From NCBI GenBank assembly GCA_036824505.1, contig DAITAA010000006.1:1-64000 (forward strand): a stretch of DNA of 64,000 nt. The letters run 5' to 3'. Source of the stretch: SCUD01 sp036824505 (GTDB lineage Bacteria > Pseudomonadota > Gammaproteobacteria > Steroidobacterales > Steroidobacteraceae). The first letter of the stretch is position 1; the number at the start of each line of letters is the position of its first letter. The notes below the pieces were generated by a model. It was given only the letters and a program-made list of their open reading frames with translations. It was not told where the DNA came from and ran no database searches. This document shows positions 17,009-26,318 of this stretch, in pieces. Position numbers and translations under genes: made by a program.

Positions 17009-19198
17009 GTGACAGCAACCATCCGTCGCAATTTACAAGCGAACGTCCTCGCGGCGCTGGGGCTGCTGGGTTACGCAATGCTCCTGCCGGCAATCGGGTG
17101 GGCGGACGATGCGACGCTTGCCCGAGTCACGGTTCGCGTACTGCACGAGACCGCTCCGATTCGCGGCGCAATCATTGATGCAGGCACGATGCGCGCGACG
17201 ACCGACGTGAGAGGCGAAGCCCACCTGACGCTGCAAGCCGGCGGCAATGCGATCCGCGTCGAACGCTTCGGATTTGTAACCGAATCGTTGGCGGTCAACG
17301 TTGACCCGGGCGGCAATCCGCCGATTACGGTACGTCTTCGTGAGGAACCGCTGGAGTCCGAGGCCGTCGTGGTCACGGCCACGCGCTCCGGCACCGTGAT
17401 TGGCGACCAGCCGATCCGCGTGGAAGCGGTGCCTGAAGAGGAGATCGAAGAGAATCTGACGATTCAGCCGGGCAATCTCGGCTCGCTCCTCAATGAGCTG
17501 GCCGGCGTTCGCATTCAGTCCACGGCACCAGGCATTGGTGGAGCGACGCTGCAGATCCGCGGGCTGCCCGGACGATTGACGCAAGTGCTGAGCGACGGAC
17601 TGCCGCTGCTCGGCACGGAGTCCGGCGGCTTTGGCCTGCTGCAGACGCCCCCGCTCGATCTGCGCAGAGTCGAGGTGATCAAGGGTGTCGCTTCGGCACT
17701 TTACGGCGGGTCTGCGCTCGGCGGCGTCCTGAATCTGGTCTCACGCAAGCCTGGCGGGGAGCCTGAAGTGCTTCTGAATGCCACTTCACTCGGCGGCACC
17801 GATGCCGTCGGCTTCGCCGCCGGATCCCTGGCGCCGAACTGGGGATACACGCTGGTCGGTGGCGCACATCATCAGGAGCGCAAAGACCTGGACCACGATG
17901 CCTGGGCGGACCTGGCACGCTACCAGCGCTTCACGCTCAGGCCGCGCATCTTCTTCGGCGACGATTCCGGGCGGTCTCTCTTCATGACGGTGGGCGTGGT
18001 CGATGAGGATCGCAGCGGCGGGACGATGCCGGGCCGTACTTTGCCTGATGGCACGGTGTTCCTGGAGGGGTTGCACACGACCCGTGTCGATGCCGGGGCC
18101 GTGGGACAGATTCCGCTGGGTGACAGTCGCATATTGAGCGGACGTTTGTCGGCGGCCCAGGCGGATCACGACCGCACATTCGGTTCGCAGCGCATCCACG
18201 ACGCCCAGACCAACCTGTTCGCCGAAACGACCGTGAGCGGGCGCGGACAACTTAACTCCTGGGTACTTGGAGCCGCAATCGGGCAGGAGCGGTTGCAGGT
18301 CAGCGACGTTCCCGGCGTCGGCTATTCGTACACCGTGCCGTCCATCTTTGCGCAGGATGAGTTCGCGCCGGCTGACTGGGTGACCCTGACGGCCAGCGGC
18401 CGCATCGATGTGCATAGCGACTACGGGACATTCTTCAGCCCGCGTGTCTCCGCAATTTTCTTTCCGGCTGACCGCTGGACTCTACGTACGTCGATCGGGA
18501 CAGGTTTCGCGGCCCCGGCGCCATTTGTCGATGAGATCGAGACAACGGGACTTGGCGCGCTGGATCCCCTGCGGGACCTTCGGGCGGAACGTGCCCTCAG
18601 TGCCTCACTGGACCTGCAATGGGCCGCAAACGGGTGGGAAATCAACACCAGTATCTTTGCATCGGAGATACGCCACCCGCTTGATGTGCGTCCCGCATCG
18701 GTGGCCGGCCGGCTGGAGCTCGTCAATGGCGATGGGCCGCGGCGCGTGCTTGGCGGCGAAGCGCTGCTGCGGTATGTCGCGGGTCCGCTTCACTTGATCG
18801 GCAGTTACACGTTTCTTGATGTCACCGACGCGGAATCAGGCGGCGCACGACGCAGGGCCGACCGGGTGCCGCGCCACGCGGCGGAACTCGCCGCACTGCT
18901 CGAGGACGAGACGCGCGGGCGCCTTGGAATCGAGATTTCCTATACGGGACGGCAGGCGCTCTCGGACAATCCATACCGCAGCTCAAGTCCGTCATTTGTG
19001 GAATTGAACGCGCTGGCGGAGATCCGGTTCGGCGAAACAGCAATCTTCCTGAACGCGATCAACCTCACCGATGAGCGTCAGAGTCGATTCGATCCGCTCC
19101 TGCTTCCAGCACCCGGACTGGGTGGTCAGAGAATCACGGAATTGTGGGCACCGATCGCCGGTCGCGTATTCAATCTGGGCATACGTCTCGAGTTCTGA
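17009..19198 (+). CDS. TonB-dependent outer-membrane receptor
   Basis: About 729 aa. The N-terminal signal segment (ANVLAALGLLGYAMLLPAIG, ending at WADD) is followed by a carboxypeptidase-regulatory-like beta domain (residues ~30-110). The plug domain (~125-240) has a VVVTATRSG TonB-box-like region and the RRVEVIKGVASALYGGSALGGVLNLVS signature. The rest is a 22-strand barrel ending in LGIRLEF with C-terminal Phe. The open frame continues upstream to 16838, just after the tRNA. I prefer the GTG at 17009 because it directly precedes the signal peptide. The substrate is unknown; no iron-specific neighbour is adjacent. It ends 107 bp before the arn operon and could be cotranscribed with it, but nothing shows that. 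Confidence 0.88.
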   Translation: MTATIRRNLQANVLAALGLLGYAMLLPAIGWADDATLARVTVRVLHETAPIRGAIIDAGTMRATTDVRGEAHLTLQAGGNAIRVERFGFVTESLAVNVDPGGNPPITVRLREEPLESEAVVVTATRSGTVIGDQPIRVEAVPEEEIEENLTIQPGNLGSLLNELAGVRIQSTAPGIGGATLQIRGLPGRLTQVLSDGLPLLGTESGGFGLLQTPPLDLRRVEVIKGVASALYGGSALGGVLNLVSRKPGGEPEVLLNATSLGGTDAVGFAAGSLAPNWGYTLVGGAHHQERKDLDHDAWADLARYQRFTLRPRIFFGDDSGRSLFMTVGVVDEDRSGGTMPGRTLPDGTVFLEGLHTTRVDAGAVGQIPLGDSRILSGRLSAAQADHDRTFGSQRIHDAQTNLFAETTVSGRGQLNSWVLGAAIGQERLQVSDVPGVGYSYTVPSIFAQDEFAPADWVTLTASGRIDVHSDYGTFFSPRVSAIFFPADRWTLRTSIGTGFAAPAPFVDEIETTGLGALDPLRDLRAERALSASLDLQWAANGWEINTSIFASEIRHPLDVRPASVAGRLELVNGDGPRRVLGGEALLRYVAGPLHLIGSYTFLDVTDAESGGARRRADRVPRHAAELAALLEDETRGRLGIEISYTGRQALSDNPYRSSSPSFVELNALAEIRFGETAIFLNAINLTDERQSRFDPLLLPAPGLGGQRITELWAPIAGRVFNLGIRLEF

Positions 19199-19305
19199 AA
19201 CCGGGTGCGCACGCGGGGGAGCCCGTGCCACTAACGACGCGCCGCCCGCCGGTAGTATCATTCAACGGTTTACGCGGCTACGACCCGCCGACAAGGACTC
19301 CCAAA

Positions 19306-20352
19306 ATGGCGTTCAAGGTGATGATTCTCGGCGCTAACGGCTTCATCGGCAGCGCGCTGAGCAGCGCCGTCCTGCGGAGCCGTCCGTGGGAGGTCTACGG
19401 AATCGACCTGGCAGACGACAAGCTCCGCGGGCTCGAGTCCAATCCGAGATTCCACTTCGTCGAAGGCGACATCACGATCAACCGCGAGTGGGTCGAGTAC
19501 CACGTCAAGAAATGCGACGTGGTGGTGCCGCTCGTGGCCATCGCCAACCCGGCACAATACGTGCTTCATCCGTTGCGCGTTTTCGAACTCGATTTCGAGT
19601 CGAACCTCGACGTGGTGCGGCACTGCGTCAAGTACAGGAAGCGGCTGATGTTCCCGTCCACGTCCGAGCTCTACGGCATGTCACCCGACAGCGTGCTGGA
19701 CGAGGAGACGAGCCCGCTGACCTATGGTCCGATCAACAAGCAGCGCTGGATCTACGCCGCCTCGAAGCAATTGCTCGACCGGGTCATCTACGCCTACGGC
19801 GTGCGGGACGGCTTCGACTACACGTTGTTCCGGCCCTTCAATTTCATCGGCCCGAATCTCGATAATATCGACGAACCCAAGGAAGGCAGTTCGCGGGTAT
19901 TCACGCAGTTCCTGTCGGCAGTATTTCACCGGCGCCCGATCAAGCTGGTCGACGGCGGCACGCAAAAGCGCTCATTCACCTTCATCGACGACGCCATCGA
20001 TTGCCTGCTGCTGATGATGGACAATCCCGGCGGCAAGGCGACGCAGCGCATATTCAACATCGGCAATCCGGATAACTGCGTGTCGATCGAGGACCTCGCG
20101 CGTCGCGTGGTGCGCATCGCCGGTGAATTCCCGGTGCTGGCGGAGCGGGCGCGCGCCACTACCATCGAAATGGTCACCGCCAACGACTACTACGGCAAGT
20201 ACTACCAGGACATCCAGCTGCGCGTGCCGCGCATCGATGCAGTGCGCGATGCCCTGGGATGGAGGCCCACCACTGACCTCGATACCGCAATCCGGCGGAC
20301 GATCGAGTACTACGTCAACAAGGGGCCAGTTGGTGCCGGCGGACCGGACTGA
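19306..20352 (+). CDS. arnA: UDP-glucuronate 4''-dehydrogenase/decarboxylase (ArnA C-terminal domain as a separate protein)
   Basis: A 348-aa SDR-family enzyme equivalent to the dehydrogenase/decarboxylase half of E. coli ArnA, which oxidises UDP-GlcA to the UDP-4-keto pentose. The NAD-binding motif is GANGFIGSA near residue 9. The STSELYGM segment carries the Ser-Glu pair used for decarboxylation, and the catalytic Arg region is QKRSFTFIDD. The formyltransferase half is encoded separately at 24430. The ATG at 19306 starts directly at the Rossmann strand. This is the first gene of the arn cluster and is followed by arnT after 1 nt. Confidence 0.9.
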   Translation: MAFKVMILGANGFIGSALSSAVLRSRPWEVYGIDLADDKLRGLESNPRFHFVEGDITINREWVEYHVKKCDVVVPLVAIANPAQYVLHPLRVFELDFESNLDVVRHCVKYRKRLMFPSTSELYGMSPDSVLDEETSPLTYGPINKQRWIYAASKQLLDRVIYAYGVRDGFDYTLFRPFNFIGPNLDNIDEPKEGSSRVFTQFLSAVFHRRPIKLVDGGTQKRSFTFIDDAIDCLLLMMDNPGGKATQRIFNIGNPDNCVSIEDLARRVVRIAGEFPVLAERARATTIEMVTANDYYGKYYQDIQLRVPRIDAVRDALGWRPTTDLDTAIRRTIEYYVNKGPVGAGGPD

Positions 20353-20353
20353 C

Positions 20354-21979
20354 GTGTCGCGTCGCAGGATCCTGGCATTCTGGCTGCTGTTGGCGGCAGC
20401 GTGGTTTGCAACGGGCACGATCCGCCCGCTGCTTGAGCCCGACGAGGGTCGCTACGCCCAGATCCCGCGCGAGATGTTGCTCACCGGCGACTGGGTGACA
20501 CCCCATTTGAATGGGCTCCTCTACTTTGAAAAGCCGCCGCTGCAGTACTGGGCCACGGCGGTTGCCTACACGCTCTTCGGCGTACATGAATGGTCCTCGC
20601 GGCTGTGGTCACTCCTGCTGTCGCTGCTCGCGCTGCCACTTGTGCATTCAGTGGCATCGCGCCTTTATGGCTCCCGCGAGGCAGGCGTCGCAGCTGCCAT
20701 CACATTGGCCGTGAGCCCGTACTTCGCTCTCTCCGGCCAGATCAATACACTCGACGGCGCCTTCTCGACGATTCTGCTCGCCGCCGTGTTCGCGATGGTG
20801 CTTGGCCAGCGCGAGCCAGATGCCGCCCGCCGTCGGCCGCTGCTGGTTGCAGCCTGGGCAGCACTCGGTCTGGCAGTACTGTCCAAGGGAATCGTCGCCC
20901 CGCTGCTCGCCGGCAGCACGCTCGCGGCATATTCGCTGGCAACGCGGGACTTCTCACCGTGGCGGCGGATGCACTGGTTGCCGGGCCTCGCGGTTTTCGC
21001 GGTGATCGTCGCACCGTGGTTCTGGCTGGTCTCTGCGCGCAACCCCGATTTCCTGTACTTTTTCTTTGTCCACGAACACTTCGCCAGATTCCTGACCACC
21101 GTGCACGACCGTGTCGAGCCCTGGTGGTTCTTTGGCCCGATATTCCTCGTGGCGTTGTTGCCGTGGCTGCGGGCGATCCCGGGCGCGGTTCGTGCAGGCC
21201 GTGCGGCCGGTGAAACGGCTACCGGCTTCCGGCCGGCGCTGTTCCTCGGACTCTGGCTCGCAATCGTGATCGTGTTCTTCTCTTTGTCGGGGTCCAAGCT
21301 CACGAACTACATCCTGCCGTGCATGCCGGCCGCCGCGGTGCTGCTTGGGCCGCAACTGCTGCGCGAGCCTCGCAATGTCGCGGTCGCAGCGGCAACCAGC
21401 GCGATCCTGATATCGCTCGTCGCCCTCGGACTATGCATCGCGGCGACACGCCAGGCCGCCGACGGCAAAATCCCGATGGAGCTCGGTGTCTGGGCGGGCG
21501 TTGCCGTCGCGGTGGCGCTGGCGGGATGGTATTGGTCGCGGCAGCCGGCCGATTGTGTTTCGGATCCAGTCGGCTGGGCGCCGGTCGCCGTCGCTGCGAT
21601 TCTTGGATGGCAGTCGCTGCTCATGAGCTACACGGCTTTGCCGCCCGTACGAACCACGAAGGCGCTGGTTGCGCAGGTCCGGCACCTGGTGGGGCCGGCG
21701 ACGCGCGTGTATAGCGTGGGAGCGTACTGGCAGACGATACCCTTCTACCTCGGTCGCACGGTGCAGTTGGCTGCGTACAGCGGAGAATTCGAATTCGGGC
21801 TCAAACATGCCTCGGCTGCCGAAATCCCGACGCTCGAAGCATTCGAAGCGGCCTGGCAGCGCGAAACCGATGCGGTCGCCTTCATGTCACCCCGCATGCA
21901 GGCCTTGCTCGCCGCGCGCGGGCTGCCGGGCAGGATCGCCGCCACAGGCGGCCGTACGATTGCGATGGTGCGCCAATGA
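20354..21979 (+). CDS. arnT: Undecaprenyl phosphate-L-Ara4N:lipid A transferase ArnT
   Basis: A 541-aa GT-C fold membrane glycosyltransferase that moves L-Ara4N from undecaprenyl phosphate onto lipid A phosphates in the periplasm. The first periplasmic loop carries the catalytic Asp-Glu (LLEPDEGRYAQIPREML), followed by GDWVTPHLNG and YFEKPPLQYW, all typical of ArnT/PMT. About 12 hydrophobic segments follow, then a soluble C-terminal domain. Two GTG starts are possible, at 20333 and 20354; I take 20354, right after the arnA stop. It overlaps the next gene by 4 nt. Confidence 0.9.
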   Translation: MSRRRILAFWLLLAAAWFATGTIRPLLEPDEGRYAQIPREMLLTGDWVTPHLNGLLYFEKPPLQYWATAVAYTLFGVHEWSSRLWSLLLSLLALPLVHSVASRLYGSREAGVAAAITLAVSPYFALSGQINTLDGAFSTILLAAVFAMVLGQREPDAARRRPLLVAAWAALGLAVLSKGIVAPLLAGSTLAAYSLATRDFSPWRRMHWLPGLAVFAVIVAPWFWLVSARNPDFLYFFFVHEHFARFLTTVHDRVEPWWFFGPIFLVALLPWLRAIPGAVRAGRAAGETATGFRPALFLGLWLAIVIVFFSLSGSKLTNYILPCMPAAAVLLGPQLLREPRNVAVAAATSAILISLVALGLCIAATRQAADGKIPMELGVWAGVAVAVALAGWYWSRQPADCVSDPVGWAPVAVAAILGWQSLLMSYTALPPVRTTKALVAQVRHLVGPATRVYSVGAYWQTIPFYLGRTVQLAAYSGEFEFGLKHASAAEIPTLEAFEAAWQRETDAVAFMSPRMQALLAARGLPGRIAATGGRTIAMVRQ

Positions 21980-22347
21980 GACTGTCGGATTTGTCGCTGC
22001 TGCTGTGTGGCGTGCTGCTCAACACGGGTGCGCAGCTCGGCCTGAAAACGGCTACCCGCGCCACCGGCCCCATCGACGTGGCAGCCGCGAATCTGCGCGA
22101 TGCCGCCGTTGCGCTCGCGGCCGAGCCGGCTTTCTGGGGCGCGCTCACTGCCTATGGCCTGAGTGTGCTGGTGTGGGTGGTGGGCCTGTCGCGCGTGCCG
22201 GTCAGCCAGGCCTACCCTTTGCTGTCGCTCGGTTATGTCCTCAATGCCCTGCTTGCGTGGTGGCTGCTGGGCGAGGCGGTAAGCGCGGTGCGCATGACGG
22301 GCATCGGCGTCATCATCGTCGGCGTGGTGCTGGTCGTCAGATCCTGA
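21976..22347 (+). CDS. arnE: ArnE/ArnF-type L-Ara4N-phosphoundecaprenol flippase subunit
   Basis: A 123-aa SMR/EamA-like membrane protein with four transmembrane segments, including the PVSQAYPLLSLGYVLNALLAWWLLGE motif region. In Enterobacteria the flippase is an ArnE/ArnF heterodimer. Only one subunit gene exists here, so it may act as a homodimer, or a partner may lie elsewhere. It overlaps arnT by 4 nt and is 14 nt before arnB. Choosing E rather than F is arbitrary. Confidence 0.8.
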   Translation: MRLSDLSLLLCGVLLNTGAQLGLKTATRATGPIDVAAANLRDAAVALAAEPAFWGALTAYGLSVLVWVVGLSRVPVSQAYPLLSLGYVLNALLAWWLLGEAVSAVRMTGIGVIIVGVVLVVRS

Positions 22348-22361
22348 GAGGTTGCCTTGTA

Positions 22362-23498
22362 ATGTCATCCCTCGGCGAGTACCTGCCGTTTACGCGTCCC
22401 ACACTCGATGAGGACACGATTCAAGGCGTCGCTTCGGTATTACGATCCGGCTGGATTGCCACTGGCCCAAATGTCGCCGAGCTGGAGCGCGCGTTGTCCG
22501 CCTACGTCGGAAACCGCCCGGTGCGCGTGCTGACCTCGGCGACGGCTGCGCTCGAGATCGCCCTGCAGGCTTGCGGCATTGGCCCGGGTGATGAAGTCAT
22601 CACGCCGGCGATGAGCTTCGTCGCGACCGCCAACGTGATTACCCGTGTCGGCGCGCGCCCGGTGTTCGTCGATATTGACGCCGACACGCGCAACATTGAC
22701 CTCGACGCCGCCGAAGCAGCCATTGGCCCCCGCACCCGGGCGATCATGCCGGTGCACTTCGCCGGACTGCCGGTGGACATGGACCGCCTGTATGCAATTG
22801 CAGGCAGGCATCGCCTGCGCGTCATCGAGGATGCGGCCCATGCGATCGGCTCCGCCTGGCGCGGACGACGCATCGGCAGCTTCGGTGACCTCATCTGTTT
22901 CAGTTTCCACCCGAACAAGAACATGACGACCATCGAGGGCGGCGCAATCGTCGCCGACTCGCAGGCGGAACTCATCACTGTGGAGCGGCAGCGCTTCCAC
23001 GGCCTGGTCAAGTCGGCAGCGGATCAGTTCGACGTCACGCTCGCCGGCGGCAAGTCCAACCTGACGGACGTCGCCGCGCGCGTCGGCCTGGGACAGCTCG
23101 CCCGCCTCGATGAATTCAACGCGACCAGGCGCCGGCTGGTCGCGCGCTACTTCGAACGCTGGCACGCCGGCGCTCCAGTGCGCCTCCCTGCCCGCGGCGA
23201 CGAGGGACACAGCTGGCACATCTTCGCGCCCTTGCTGCCGCTCGGACATATGCGAATGTCGCGCCTGGAGTTCATCGGCGCGATGGAACGCAATCGAATC
23301 GGCGTGGGCGTGCACTACCCCGCCATTCATCTGTACTCCGTCTACCGCGCGCTCGGATACCGGGACGGGCAATTCCCCAATGCAGAGCGCGTGGGGCGCG
23401 AGACCGTCACGCTGCCGTTGTTTCCGGGCATGCAGATCGCAGACGTGGACCGCGTGGTGGATGCAGTCGAGTCGATCCTGGGACCGGAGGTCGCGTGA
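22362..23498 (+). CDS. arnB: UDP-4-amino-4-deoxy-L-arabinose aminotransferase
   Basis: A 378-aa PLP enzyme of the DegT/DnrJ/EryC1 class that converts the ArnA keto sugar to UDP-L-Ara4N using glutamate. The PLP-binding Lys lies in SFHPNKNMTTIEGG near residue 190. Other family motifs include PVHFAGLPVDMD and EDAAHAIGS. The ATG at 22362 follows GAGAGGT. Its stop overlaps arnC by 4 nt. Confidence 0.92.
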   Translation: MSSLGEYLPFTRPTLDEDTIQGVASVLRSGWIATGPNVAELERALSAYVGNRPVRVLTSATAALEIALQACGIGPGDEVITPAMSFVATANVITRVGARPVFVDIDADTRNIDLDAAEAAIGPRTRAIMPVHFAGLPVDMDRLYAIAGRHRLRVIEDAAHAIGSAWRGRRIGSFGDLICFSFHPNKNMTTIEGGAIVADSQAELITVERQRFHGLVKSAADQFDVTLAGGKSNLTDVAARVGLGQLARLDEFNATRRRLVARYFERWHAGAPVRLPARGDEGHSWHIFAPLLPLGHMRMSRLEFIGAMERNRIGVGVHYPAIHLYSVYRALGYRDGQFPNAERVGRETVTLPLFPGMQIADVDRVVDAVESILGPEVA

Positions 23499-24433
23499 AA
23501 CTGTCGGTCATCGTTCCCGTTTACAACGAAGAGCTGGTGTTGCCGCTGCTGTTCGAGCGCCTCTATCCTGCGCTCGACAAGCTGGGCATCAGTTACGAAG
23601 TGCTGTTCGTCGACGACGGCAGTGCTGACCGCTCGGTGGCACTGCTCCGCGAGCAGTTTGCGCGCCGGCCGGACACCACGCGGGTGATCCTGCTGGCCCA
23701 CAACGCCGGGCAGCATATGGCGATCCTGGCTGGCTTCGAGCGCGCCCGAGGCTCGCAGGTCGTGACCATCGACTCTGACCTGCAGAATCCACCGGAGGAG
23801 ATCGGCAAGATCGTAGCCGCGATGGACGCTGGTGCCGACTATGTCGGCACGATCCGCCTGATGCGCAAGGACGTCTGGTGGCGACGCGCGATCTCGCGCC
23901 TGCTGAACCGGTTGCGCGAGCGCACGACCCACATCCGCATCACCGATCAGGGCTGCATGTTGCGTGGCTACGATCGCAGTGTGATCGAGGCCATCAACCA
24001 GTGCCACGAAGTGAATACCTTCATCCCGGCGCTGGCCAGCGTGTTCGCGCAGCGGCCCACGGAAATCGAAGTCGCTCATGCCGAACGCGCTGCCGGCGCA
24101 TCCAAGTATTCGCTGCTCAGCCTGGTGCGGCTCAATTTCGACCTGATGACCGGCTTTTCCATCGTGCCACTGCAGATGTTCTCGCTGGCCGGCGTCACCA
24201 TCGCCCTCGGCGCGCTGGCATTCGTCGTCTTCCTGTTCATCCGGCGGCTCGTCGTTGGACCCGAAGTCCAGGGCGTGTTCACGCTGTTCGGTATCGCGTT
24301 CTTCCTGATCGGCGTGTCGCTGCTCGGGCTCGGCATCGTCGGCGAGTACGTCGGGCGCATTTACCAGGAAGTGCGTCGTCGGCCGCGTTATCTGGTGGCG
24401 GCCGTCCTCGAGCGCGACGCGGCCGGACCATGA
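23495..24433 (+). CDS. arnC: Undecaprenyl-phosphate 4-deoxy-4-formamido-L-arabinose transferase
   Basis: A 312-aa GT2 glycosyltransferase. The N-terminal catalytic domain has SVIVPVYNEE and FVDDGSAD (nucleotide/metal binding) plus TIDSDLQNPP. Two C-terminal transmembrane helices (~230-255 and 265-290) end in the GEYVGRIYQEVRRRPRY tail. It attaches Ara4FN to undecaprenyl phosphate on the cytoplasmic face. It is coupled by 4-nt overlaps to arnB and to the formyltransferase gene. Confidence 0.92.
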   Translation: MKLSVIVPVYNEELVLPLLFERLYPALDKLGISYEVLFVDDGSADRSVALLREQFARRPDTTRVILLAHNAGQHMAILAGFERARGSQVVTIDSDLQNPPEEIGKIVAAMDAGADYVGTIRLMRKDVWWRRAISRLLNRLRERTTHIRITDQGCMLRGYDRSVIEAINQCHEVNTFIPALASVFAQRPTEIEVAHAERAAGASKYSLLSLVRLNFDLMTGFSIVPLQMFSLAGVTIALGALAFVVFLFIRRLVVGPEVQGVFTLFGIAFFLIGVSLLGLGIVGEYVGRIYQEVRRRPRYLVAAVLERDAAGP

Positions 24434-25347
24434 CCCGGCCGAGCGCGGCCGTATTCGCGTATCACGACGTCGGCGTGCGCTGCCTGCGCGCCCTGCTCGC
24501 CGCGGACTTCGACGTTCGACTGGTGGTGACCCACGCCGACGACCCGGGCGAGACGCGCTGGTTCGACAGCGTCGCCGAACTGGCGCGTGACCTTGATCTT
24601 CCGTGCATGACGCCTGGCGCAGGCGATGATCCGGCCGTACTCGAGCGGCTGCGCCCGGCGCCGCCGGATTTCGTCTTCTCCTTCTACTATCGGCACCTGT
24701 TGCCCGACGCCGTTATCCTGGCCGCGAGTCGGGGTGCGCTGAACATGCACGGCTCGCTGCTGCCACGTTATCGCGGTCGCGCGCCGGTGAACTGGGCGGT
24801 GTTGCACGGCGAGACTGAGACCGGCGCCACGCTCCACTACATGGTGGCGCGCGCCGATGCCGGCGACATCGTCGACCAGATGGCCGTGCCGATCCTGCCG
24901 GACGATACGGCAGCCGAGGTGATGCGCAAGGTGACGGTTGCCGCCGAGATCGTGCTGGTGCGCTCGCTGCCGGCACTGGTCGCGGGCACGGCACCGCGCC
25001 GTCCGCAGCGCATCGAGCCGGGGCAGTATTTCGGGCGCCGCGGGCCCGAAGACGGACGCATCGACTGGCGGCGGCCGGCCTTGGAAGTTCACAACCTGGT
25101 GCGGGCGGTTGCGCCGCCATTCCCCGGCGCCTTCACCGACCTGACGGATGGCCGGGTGTGGATCCATGCCACGCGCCTGGCTCCCGGCATTGGCGCGCCC
25201 TCGACGTCGACAGGCTTCTTTGAACGGGCCGGGCGTTGTTACGCGCTCTGCGGCGATGGCACCGTGCTCGAGGTTCGCGCGGCCGCCGATGCGAACGGCC
25301 CGCTTGCGCCCACCGCGCTGACCCGCCGTTCGCCCAATCGCAAATAG
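24430..25347 (+). CDS. arnA: UDP-L-Ara4N formyltransferase (ArnA N-terminal domain as a separate protein)
   Basis: A 305-aa protein matching the 10-formyl-THF-dependent formyltransferase half of ArnA. Catalytic residues are in ALNMHGSLLPRYRGRAP (Asn and His) and ADAGDIVDQ (Asp). FSFYYRHLLPDAV and HGETETGATLHYM are nearly as in E. coli ArnA. The C-terminal OB-like subdomain is present; the dehydrogenase half is absent and encoded at 19306. Formylation drives the pathway forward and is reversed by ArnD after lipid transfer. It lies between arnC (4-nt overlap) and arnD (7-nt gap). Confidence 0.9.
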   Translation: MTRPSAAVFAYHDVGVRCLRALLAADFDVRLVVTHADDPGETRWFDSVAELARDLDLPCMTPGAGDDPAVLERLRPAPPDFVFSFYYRHLLPDAVILAASRGALNMHGSLLPRYRGRAPVNWAVLHGETETGATLHYMVARADAGDIVDQMAVPILPDDTAAEVMRKVTVAAEIVLVRSLPALVAGTAPRRPQRIEPGQYFGRRGPEDGRIDWRRPALEVHNLVRAVAPPFPGAFTDLTDGRVWIHATRLAPGIGAPSTSTGFFERAGRCYALCGDGTVLEVRAAADANGPLAPTALTRRSPNRK

Positions 25348-25354
25348 GCGTCAC

Positions 25355-26260
25355 ATGCCATTCATGGCGCTGAAAGTCGACGTCGACACCATGCGCGGCT
25401 CCCGCGAAGGCGTGCCAAGGCTTGCCGAATTGCTGGAGCGCAAAGATATCGGTGCGACATTCCTGTTCAGCGTCGGGCCTGATCACACCGGGCGCGCGAT
25501 CCGGCGCGTGTTTCGCCGCGGCTTCGTCGGAAAAGTGCGCCGCACTTCGGTGTTGCAGCACTATGGCCTCAGGACGCTGCTGTACGGCGTCATCTTGCCA
25601 GGGCCGCACATCGGGCGGCGCTGCCGCCAGGAATTACGCGCGGTGGCGGCGGCGGGCTTCGAGGTGGGCCTGCACGCACACGATCACGTCCATTGGCAGG
25701 ACGGGGTCGCAAACGCGAACGAAGCCTGGACGAGGCGCGAGCTGATCTGCGGCCGCGACGCCTTTGCCGAGGCGTTCGGCTTTCCGCCGACGGTGCACGG
25801 CGCCGCCGGCTGGCAAATGAATGAATTTGTACCGTCACTGCAACGCGAGCTGGGCATTACGCTGGCCTCGGATACGCGCGGTATCGGGCCATTCATGCCG
25901 ATCGCGCGCGGCGTCGAGGTGCCGGTACCACAGCTGCCGACCACCTTGCCGACACTCGACGAACTGATAGGCCGCCGGGACCTCGGCGACATTGACCCGG
26001 TGCAGCAGCTGCTGGTCCTGACCGGGTCCGGGCGCGGGCGCGACCACGTTTATACGCTTCACGCCGAACTGGAGGGCGGCGCGTACCTGAACTCCTTCGA
26101 GGCCTTGCTGAATGGCTGGCGCGCCCAGGGATACACACTCGGCAGCCTCGGTCATTCCGCGGCGCGCCTGAATCTCGACGCACTGCCGCGTTGCACGATC
26201 AATCAGGGGACAGTTGGGGGTCGTGCCGGCTACCTGGCGGTGCAGGGCGCCGTCGGCTGA
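25355..26260 (+). CDS. arnD: 4-deoxy-4-formamido-L-arabinose-phosphoundecaprenol deformylase ArnD
   Basis: A 301-aa polysaccharide-deacetylase-fold enzyme. The metal-binding Asp is in LKVDVDTMRG at the N-terminus, and the His motif is HAHDHVHWQD near residue 112. FPPTVHGAAGWQMN and the PVPQLPTTLPTLDE stretch are ArnD-typical. It removes the formyl group so that L-Ara4N can be flipped and transferred. It is the last arn gene, convergent with the lipoprotein gene across 58 bp with no clear terminator. Confidence 0.9.
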   Translation: MPFMALKVDVDTMRGSREGVPRLAELLERKDIGATFLFSVGPDHTGRAIRRVFRRGFVGKVRRTSVLQHYGLRTLLYGVILPGPHIGRRCRQELRAVAAAGFEVGLHAHDHVHWQDGVANANEAWTRRELICGRDAFAEAFGFPPTVHGAAGWQMNEFVPSLQRELGITLASDTRGIGPFMPIARGVEVPVPQLPTTLPTLDELIGRRDLGDIDPVQQLLVLTGSGRGRDHVYTLHAELEGGAYLNSFEALLNGWRAQGYTLGSLGHSAARLNLDALPRCTINQGTVGGRAGYLAVQGAVG

Positions 26261-26318
26261 AATGCTCCGCTGGATGCTGGCGAGACCGCTCGTGCCATCT
26301 CGCGCCGACCGTTTCAGC

